10,590 nucleotides of DNA from Cyclobacteriaceae bacterium (GTDB lineage: Bacteria > Bacteroidota > Bacteroidia > Cytophagales > Cyclobacteriaceae): assembly GCA_025455445.1 (NCBI GenBank), contig JALOMN010000048.1, positions 1-10,590 on the forward strand, written 5' to 3'. Each line of letters begins with the position of its first letter. Positions within the stretch are counted from its first letter, which is position 1. Positions 6,062 through 10,590 of the stretch are shown here, piece after piece. The position numbers and the translations under genes are program-made. The notes under the pieces were generated by a model, which was given only the letters and a program-made list of their open reading frames with translations, was not told the origin of the DNA and made no database searches.

Positions 6062-7024
6062 GTGAAAGAAATAAAAATCATAGAAGTAAAGTCTGAAATC
6101 GGTGCCGGAACACGCGGTGCCAGTTTGGGCGTAGAAGCTATGAAAATTGCCAGCCTGGATCTAAAATCAGATTTATTCAGACGATTTGATTCGATAGAAG
6201 TTGAAAATGTTAACGAATTACTGTTTGATGGTGCGGAACATGCACACGCCAAATTTATCGATGGCGTATTGATTATGGAAGAGCGCGTTTGCCTGGAAGT
6301 GTATGAACAGATATTTGACGATTTTTTCCCGCTCATTATGGCCGGAGATCATTCCACCGCTTACGGCACGATTGCAGGTATTAAAAAGGCATTTCCCAAA
6401 AAAAGGTTAGGCGTAATTTGGATTGATGCCCATGCGGATATTCACACCCCATTCACTACCCCATCGGGCAATATGCATGGTATGCCGCTGGCAATGGCTT
6501 TTGGTTTTGATAACCTGGAGTGTAAGGTAAATGACCCACGCGGAGAAACCCTTGACTATTGGGAACAGATTAAAAACGTGGGCATGCAGGGACCGAAAAT
6601 ATTCACGGAAGATCTTGTATACATCGCGGTGCGTGATTTAGAAAAACCGGAGAATTACCTTATCAATAAAAACAACATCAACTTCATAGAAGTAGAAGAT
6701 GTCAAGAAAGCTGGAGCCGCACAGGTGGCTCACAAGGCATTGCAAATGCTTGATCATTGTGATTTGATTTATGTGTCATTTGACGTGGATAGTATTGATA
6801 GCCGATTCTCCACCGGCACGGGCACCCCGGTACCGAACGGACTCACCGTGGAAGAAGCCAAAGTATTAAATTCTGAACTTTGCAAAGATCCTAAAGTATG
6901 TGCATGGGAAATTGTGGAGGTGAATCCTACGCTGGATACCGAAAATCGTATGGCCGAAAGCGCCTTTGAAATAATGGAAGCATCGGCCAAATCGATTATG
7001 GGGCGTCCGGTAATGGCAGAGTAA
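6062..7024 (+). CDS. Ureohydrolase, arginase/agmatinase family
   Basis: This 320-residue binuclear-manganese hydrolase removes urea from a guanidino compound. Metal ligands are visible in order: A-G-D-H-S (His97), D-A-H-A-D (Asp122, His124, Asp126) and S-F-D-V-D-S-I-D (Asp241, Asp243). V-E-V-N-P carries Glu286, matching the arginase substrate-binding Glu. The loop after the second motif reads T-P-S-G-N-M-H-G-M-P (Ser135, Asn137, His139). This looks like the arginase loop S-G-N-L-H-G-Q-P, whose Ser and Asn hold the amino-acid carboxylate, more than the agmatinase loop. The first Asn of the arginase loop (Asn130 of rat arginase) is His128 here. Position beside arginine decarboxylase argues for agmatine as substrate; the loop argues for arginine. 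The start is GTG at 6062, since the in-frame stop at 6041-6043 is followed by no ATG, and the protein then begins with the first beta strand. Confidence 0.88.
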   Translation: MKEIKIIEVKSEIGAGTRGASLGVEAMKIASLDLKSDLFRRFDSIEVENVNELLFDGAEHAHAKFIDGVLIMEERVCLEVYEQIFDDFFPLIMAGDHSTAYGTIAGIKKAFPKKRLGVIWIDAHADIHTPFTTPSGNMHGMPLAMAFGFDNLECKVNDPRGETLDYWEQIKNVGMQGPKIFTEDLVYIAVRDLEKPENYLINKNNINFIEVEDVKKAGAAQVAHKALQMLDHCDLIYVSFDVDSIDSRFSTGTGTPVPNGLTVEEAKVLNSELCKDPKVCAWEIVEVNPTLDTENRMAESAFEIMEASAKSIMGRPVMAE

Positions 7025-7050
7025 ACTAGGCTTAACATTTTAGAATTCAA

Positions 7051-7078
7051 GATTCTTGATTCCAGATTCCCGATTGAT
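7051..7078. repeat. Tandem degenerate heptad repeat, GATTnnn x4
   Basis: Four consecutive 7-base units start with GATT at 7051, 7058, 7065 and 7072 (GATTCTT, GATTCCA, GATTCCC, GATTGAT). They lie 27 bases past the ureohydrolase stop. No matching inverted arm in phase is seen downstream, unlike the other two heptad blocks. TCAAGA and TCTTGA (7048-7053 and 7055-7060 region) form a tight local palindrome at its left edge. No coding sense is apparent. Confidence 0.6.
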
Positions 7079-7143
7079 CCTTATAGGGATACTATCAAGT
7101 ATTCAATGTTCGCAATCATTAAAATCCGTTATCAAATTAATCC

Positions 7144-7173
7144 TTGTCCTGCAGGATTGATTGCGTATTTTCG
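7144..7173 (+). promoter_or_regulatory. Candidate promoter for the DHS-like gene, with a palindrome in the spacer
   Basis: TTG (7144-7146) is followed after exactly 19 bases by TATTTTCG (7166-7173), one mismatch from TAnnTTTG. Transcription would start near 7180, only about a dozen bases before the ATG at 7193. The spacer contains the perfect 10-base palindrome TCCTGCAGGA (7147-7156), directly after the -33 element, a position where a bound protein would block RNA polymerase. Confidence 0.5.
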
Positions 7174-7192
7174 CAACAAATTTTAATGAGTC

Positions 7193-8170
7193 ATGAGCCA
7201 AAACAGACCGATTTCAACATTTATTGAAAAAAACTATCTTCATTTCAATGCCGCTGCTCTGGTAGATGCAGCCAAAGCTTATAAAAAACATATTGCCGAT
7301 GGCAAAAAAATGTTGGTGTCGCTGGCTGGTGCCATGAGTACGGGCGAGTTGGGTATAAGCTTTGCGGAAATGATTCGGCAAAATAAAGTGCATATTATTT
7401 CCTGCACCGGTGCAAACCTTGAAGAGGATATCATGAACCTGGTGGCTCACTCACATTACAGACGCATACCTAATTACCGCGATTTAACTCCTGAGCAGGA
7501 GTGGGATTTATTACAGAATCATTTAAACCGTGTGACTGATACCTGCATTCCCGAAGAAGAAGCGTTCCGCAGACTGCAGGCTCACTTATTTAAAGTGTGG
7601 AAAGATGCAGAAGATAAAGGCGAGCGATTATTCCCACACGAATTTATGTTCCGGATGATTAACAGCGGTGATCTAAAACAGTATTATGAAATCGATCCGA
7701 AAAACTCGTGGATGATTGCTGCGGCAGAGCGCAACATGCCAATGGTGGTGCCGGGATGGGAAGACTCAACTATGGGTAACATTTTTGCATCGTATGTTTT
7801 AACGGGTGAATTGAAAGCATCAACCATGAAGAGCGGTATTGAATACATGGTGTGGCTTGCTGACTGGTATACAAATAATGCGGGTGAACATGGAATCGGT
7901 TTCTTTCAGATTGGTGGCGGTATTGCCGGTGACTTCCCGATTTGTGTAGTACCCATGTTGCACCAGGATTTAGAGCGTGATGGTGTTCCATTCTGGAGTT
8001 ACTTCTGCCAGATAAGCGATAGCACTACCAGTTATGGATCTTACTCAGGCGCTGTGCCCAATGAAAAAATTACCTGGGGTAAACTCAGCATTGATACACC
8101 TAAGTTTATTGTGGAGAGCGATGCGACCATCGTGGCGCCTTTGATGTTTGCTTATATTCTTGATATGTAA
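7193..8170 (+). CDS. Deoxyhypusine synthase homologue, probable polyamine aminobutyltransferase (homospermidine-synthase-like)
   Basis: This 325-residue protein belongs to the deoxyhypusine synthase (DHS) family, NAD-dependent enzymes that transfer an aminobutyl group through a covalent imine on a lysine. That lysine is retained as Lys297 in I-T-W-G-K, with the preceding Trp295. Also recognisable are the Rossmann-type start L-V-S-L-A-G-A-M-S-T-G-E-L-G (41-54), T-G-A-N-L-E-E-D (72-79), an Asp in W-E-D-S-T-M-G-N (Asp191) and Q-I-G-G-G (239-243). In eukaryotic DHS the G-G-G is followed by the spermidine-binding His (human His288); here it is followed by I-A-G-D-F, so that His is missing. Bacteria lack eIF5A, so a polyamine acceptor such as putrescine, yielding homospermidine, is more likely. 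Homospermidine is, as I recall from chemotaxonomy, a common polyamine in this phylum. The neighbouring arginine decarboxylase and ureohydrolase would supply putrescine. Confidence 0.85.
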   Translation: MSQNRPISTFIEKNYLHFNAAALVDAAKAYKKHIADGKKMLVSLAGAMSTGELGISFAEMIRQNKVHIISCTGANLEEDIMNLVAHSHYRRIPNYRDLTPEQEWDLLQNHLNRVTDTCIPEEEAFRRLQAHLFKVWKDAEDKGERLFPHEFMFRMINSGDLKQYYEIDPKNSWMIAAAERNMPMVVPGWEDSTMGNIFASYVLTGELKASTMKSGIEYMVWLADWYTNNAGEHGIGFFQIGGGIAGDFPICVVPMLHQDLERDGVPFWSYFCQISDSTTSYGSYSGAVPNEKITWGKLSIDTPKFIVESDATIVAPLMFAYILDM

Positions 8171-8180
8171 TTTTCAGACG

Positions 8181-8247
8181 TAAGAAATAAGTAGTAAGAT
8201 TTAAGATAAATTGAATCTTGCTACTTACGTCTTGCAACTTATGTCTC
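8181..8247. repeat. Phased heptad repeat with inverted arms (TAAGnnn x4 / CTTnnnn x4)
   Basis: TAAG begins at 8181, 8188, 8195 and 8202, and CTT begins at 8217, 8224, 8231 and 8238: two runs of four units, each with an exact 7-base step. The arms pair: 8189-8201 with 8214-8226 over 13 positions, 12 Watson-Crick and one that would be a G-U wobble in RNA, with a 12-base loop. The block fills the DHS-argS gap. Its right arm leads straight into the possible start codons of argS at 8241 and 8250. A poorly matching fifth unit is the ATG at 8241 itself. As RNA the hairpin could attenuate read-through or mask the argS start region; there is no T tract after it. Confidence 0.75.
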
Positions 8248-8249
8248 TT

Positions 8250-10028
8250 ATGAATTTAGATCTCACCCTTCGTACCGAAATCCAGAAAGCAGTTGCTACA
8301 TTGTTTAATCAATCGGTAGAACAAGTACAACTGCAACCTACCAATAAAGAGTTTGAAGGTTCTCATACAGTGGTCTGTTTTCCGCTCACAAAACTTTCCC
8401 GCAAAGGCCCGGAAGAAACAGCGCGATTGATTGGCGAACATCTTATTGCTAATTCAGGAATCGTGACGCGTTATAATGTGGTGAAAGGTTTTTTGAACCT
8501 GGTGATTGCCGACTCTGTATGGGCTTCCGTATTCGAATCTGTATTTTCTAATCCGAAGTATGGATCGCTACCAGCCAATGGGAAAGAGATGATGGTGGAG
8601 TATTCTTCACCTAATACGAACAAGCCTTTGCACCTCGGACATTTGCGTAATAATTTCTTAGGATATTCCGTAGCCGAGATTTTTAAAGCGAACGGTTATA
8701 AAGTACACAAAGTACAAATCATCAACGACCGCGGCATTCACATTTGCAAGTCGATGGCCGCGTGGCAACTATATGGTAATGGTGAAACACCTGATCGTGC
8801 CGGTGTGAAAGGTGATAAGCTGGTAGGAAAATATTACGTAGAGTTTGATAGAAACTACAAAGCTCAGGTTCAGGAGTTGATTGCACAGGGTGTGCCCGAA
8901 GCAGATGCAGAGAAGAAGGCACCCATCATGAAACTGGCAGTGGAAATGTTGCAGAGGTGGGAAGCAAAGGATGAAGAAATTTATTCTTTGTGGAAGACTA
9001 TGAACAGTTGGGTTTATGAAGGCTTTGATGCTACCTATAAGCGAATGGGTGTTGACTTCGAGAAGTTATATTATGAATCAAATACTTATTTATTAGGAAA
9101 AGACGAGGTGCTGCGTGGATTAGAACGCGGTGTGTTTTTCAAGAAAGAAGATGGTTCAGTTTGGGTGGATCTTACCGCGGAAGGATTAGATCAAAAAGTG
9201 TTATTGCGTTCGGATGGCACTTCGGTGTATATGACGCAAGACATAGGCACAGCGATATTGCGTTTTCTGGATTTTCCAAAAATTGAGGGTCAGGTTTATA
9301 CGGTAGGTAATGAGCAGGAGTATCACTTTAAAGTGCTTTTTCAGATTCTGAAAAAGTTAGGTTTTGCGTGGGCAGAGAAATGCTATCATCTTTCTTACGG
9401 CATGGTAGATTTACCTTCCGGTAAAATGAAAAGTCGCGAAGGCACCGTGGTAGATGCAGATGATCTGATGCAGGAAATGGTAGATGATGCGGAGAAGCAA
9501 ACACGTGAATTAGGTAAGATTGAAGATTCAAGTGAAGAAGAAATTAAAGCACTGGCTGAAATGATTGGTCTGGGTGCCTTGAAATTTTTCTTGTTGAAAG
9601 TAGATCCTAAAAAACGAATGTTGTTCGATCCGAATGAGTCGATTCAATTGCAAGGTCATACAGGTCCGTTCATCCAATATACACATGCACGCATTCGCTC
9701 CATTCTGCGCAAGGCAGCATCGATGAATATTTCTCCTGCTGTTGAAAATATAATTGCATTGGAGCCTGCAGAGCGTGAGTTGATTTTTCAGTTGAATAAC
9801 TATACAAACAAATTACAGGAAGCAGCGCGTGAATATTCTCCGGCTGTAATTGCAAACTTCACCTACGATCTGGCAAAAGAGTACAACCAATTCTACCAAT
9901 CCATTCCGATTTTCAATGAAGCTGATCCTGCCAAATTGAAATTCCGTGTGGCACTATCAAAAGCGGTGGCTGACTTACTTAAAAAGTCCATGAGTTTATT
10001 AGGCATCCAGGTACCTGAAAAAATGTAA
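8250..10028 (+). CDS. argS: Arginine-tRNA ligase (arginyl-tRNA synthetase)
   Basis: This is a class I aminoacyl-tRNA synthetase that charges tRNA-Arg in the cytoplasm. From ATG 8250 it is 592 residues, normal for bacterial ArgS. The order is an N-terminal additional domain (about 1-110), the HIGH motif as H-L-G-H (128-131) inside N-T-N-K-P-L-H-L-G-H-L-R-N, the Rossmann catalytic core, a KMSKS-equivalent K-M-K-S-R (392-396), and the all-helical DALR anticodon-binding domain with H-T-G-P-F-I-Q-Y-T-H-A-R-I-R and the terminal L-G-I-Q-V-P-E-K-M. The frame is open further up to 8211, but the extra codons are a translation of the heptad repeat and are not protein-like. An ATG at 8241 (M-S-L-M-N-L) is a second possible start. 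The next gene starts 2 bases after the stop, so the two are probably co-transcribed. Confidence 0.95.
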   Translation: MNLDLTLRTEIQKAVATLFNQSVEQVQLQPTNKEFEGSHTVVCFPLTKLSRKGPEETARLIGEHLIANSGIVTRYNVVKGFLNLVIADSVWASVFESVFSNPKYGSLPANGKEMMVEYSSPNTNKPLHLGHLRNNFLGYSVAEIFKANGYKVHKVQIINDRGIHICKSMAAWQLYGNGETPDRAGVKGDKLVGKYYVEFDRNYKAQVQELIAQGVPEADAEKKAPIMKLAVEMLQRWEAKDEEIYSLWKTMNSWVYEGFDATYKRMGVDFEKLYYESNTYLLGKDEVLRGLERGVFFKKEDGSVWVDLTAEGLDQKVLLRSDGTSVYMTQDIGTAILRFLDFPKIEGQVYTVGNEQEYHFKVLFQILKKLGFAWAEKCYHLSYGMVDLPSGKMKSREGTVVDADDLMQEMVDDAEKQTRELGKIEDSSEEEIKALAEMIGLGALKFFLLKVDPKKRMLFDPNESIQLQGHTGPFIQYTHARIRSILRKAASMNISPAVENIIALEPAERELIFQLNNYTNKLQEAAREYSPAVIANFTYDLAKEYNQFYQSIPIFNEADPAKLKFRVALSKAVADLLKKSMSLLGIQVPEKM

Positions 10029-10030
10029 GC

Positions 10031-10369
10031 ATGGCTCACTCAAAATTTGATTGGTCGTTATTCATTCAAAGCTTTGAGAAAAGTTTACAGCAATCAGAAT
10101 TGTCTTCCTATATGCCCTGGCAACTCACCATTAAATGCCCGGAGATACTATCTTTAATTATTTTGTCATTGGGTAAAGAGTATAAGGTGGAGAATGGCAT
10201 CGCCATCCACGTAAGTGCGCGCATTGAACCTAATGTGATTATGAAAGCCCCGGTAATCATTGGCCCGGATTGTTTTATTGCTTCGCATGCCTATTTGCGC
10301 GGAGGTGTGTATTTGATTGGTAATAATTCCATTGGTCCGGGATGTGAGGTAAAATCATCTTTTATTTTT
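10031..10369 (+). pseudogene. Left-handed beta-helix acyltransferase/GlmU-like protein, 5' half only
   Basis: ATG at 10031 starts two bases after argS. The first 50 or so residues are helical, then a left-handed beta-helix begins: I-A-I-H-V-S-A-R-I-E-P-N-V-I-M, A-P-V-I-I-G-P-D-C-F-I and L-I-G-N-N-S-I-G-P-G-C-E-V-K-S-S, with the typical [LIV]-G-x4 hexapeptide rhythm. This resembles the acyltransferase or nucleotidyltransferase-associated LbH proteins (GlmU/LpxA superfamily) of Bacteroidetes, which I recall as roughly twice this length. The helix stops at residue 113; three alien codons (P-Y-H) and TGA follow at 10370-10381. The sequence from about 10370 belongs to an opposite-strand vapC, so the 3' half has been lost at a breakpoint. 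Base composition changes there from about 48% to about 30% G+C (hand count of 120 and 209 bases). Acceptor and donor cannot be given. Confidence 0.75.
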
Positions 10370-10590
10370 CCATACCATTGAGCTGTATTTTCATCGCAAA
10401 ATAATACTACACTATTAGAAGTAAATTCTTTAATACGTGAGGTATTCTTATCTATTAAAAATGATTTATAAGCTCCGTAATATAACTCGCCAATAACAAT
10501 AACTGGAGTAAAAACTTCAATGTCTTCATTAAAATGCGTACGGATGGTTGACTCATCAGCAAAAAGTGCAATGACAATATTGGTATCAAT
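10351..10590 (-). pseudogene. vapC: VapC-type PIN-domain toxin, truncated at its C-terminus and at the window edge
   Basis: Reading the minus strand from the window end gives I-D-T-N-I-V-I-A-L-F, then F-T-P-V-I-V-I-G-E-L-Y-Y-G-A and W-Y-G-K-I-K-D-D-F. This is the N-terminal two thirds of a VapC RNase: the first active-site Asp (D-T-N) and the second, Glu (G-E-L-Y-Y-G-A), are present. The start codon should lie just a few codons beyond 10590. After K-I-K-D-D-F (about 10351) family members continue to a third acidic residue (N-D-x-W-I-A-A). Here the frame instead runs through antisense of the acyltransferase to a stop at 10291-10293, so the third catalytic site is missing and the toxin is probably inactive. 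A partner vapB antitoxin would be expected beyond the window, upstream. The low G+C suggests a different origin from the neighbours. Confidence 0.75.

Noticed and set aside
7186..7227. Earlier ATG at 7186 just before the DHS-like gene
   Set aside because: It is in another frame and reaches a stop after 13 codons; the ATG at 7193 opens the conserved protein.
8181..8247. Heptad block as a CRISPR array or insertion-sequence end
   Set aside because: Units are 7 bases and degenerate with no spacers; no transposase or target duplication is near.
8211..8249. Extension of argS to a TTG codon at 8211 (605 residues)
   Set aside because: The added codons are a translation of the heptad repeat right arm, not protein-like sequence; ATG 8250 gives a normal ArgS N-terminus.

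Overview
The window looks like chromosomal DNA of a Bacteroidota bacterium, most likely of the Cytophagales or a related order. The grounds are a short Bacteroidetes-type arginine decarboxylase, an EF-G2-like elongation factor paralogue, a bacterial deoxyhypusine-synthase homologue, promoter-like TTG / TAnnTTTG elements, and genes without clear Shine-Dalgarno sites. The placement is by recognition only; no search was run.

Layout. 1-485: C-terminal end of an FtsX/LolE-type ABC permease (+). 524-1270: polyprenyl-phosphate mannosyltransferase-like GT2 enzyme (-). 1486-1977: HAD phosphatase of the GmhB type (+). It converges with a 3-base gap on an EF-G paralogue (-, 1981-4107) whose GTPase site is visibly altered. 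4344-5774: arginine decarboxylase (-). Divergent from it are an arginase/agmatinase-family ureohydrolase (+, 6062-7024), a deoxyhypusine/homospermidine-synthase-like protein (+, 7193-8170), arginyl-tRNA synthetase (+, 8250-10028) and the first half of a left-handed beta-helix acyltransferase (+, from 10031). That last gene stops abruptly near 10370, where an AT-rich, 3'-truncated vapC toxin gene on the opposite strand takes over to the window end.

The central block 4344-10028 has an arginine theme. Arginine can be decarboxylated to agmatine, a ureohydrolase can act on agmatine (to putrescine) or on arginine (to ornithine), and a DHS-like aminobutyltransferase can turn putrescine into a longer polyamine such as homospermidine. 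ArgS, downstream, competes for the same amino acid.

Items most worth a second look: (1) the EF-G paralogue has lost the catalytic His and the NKxD lysine but keeps a full translocase body and the domain IV tip; (2) degenerate 7-base-periodic repeats fill three intergenic gaps around the polyamine genes, two of them with inverted arms; (3) a possible leader peptide of 25 codons precedes the ureohydrolase; (4) the acyltransferase/vapC breakpoint is either a recombination scar or an assembly chimera; (5) the ureohydrolase and the DHS homologue carry active-site residues that make their substrates uncertain.
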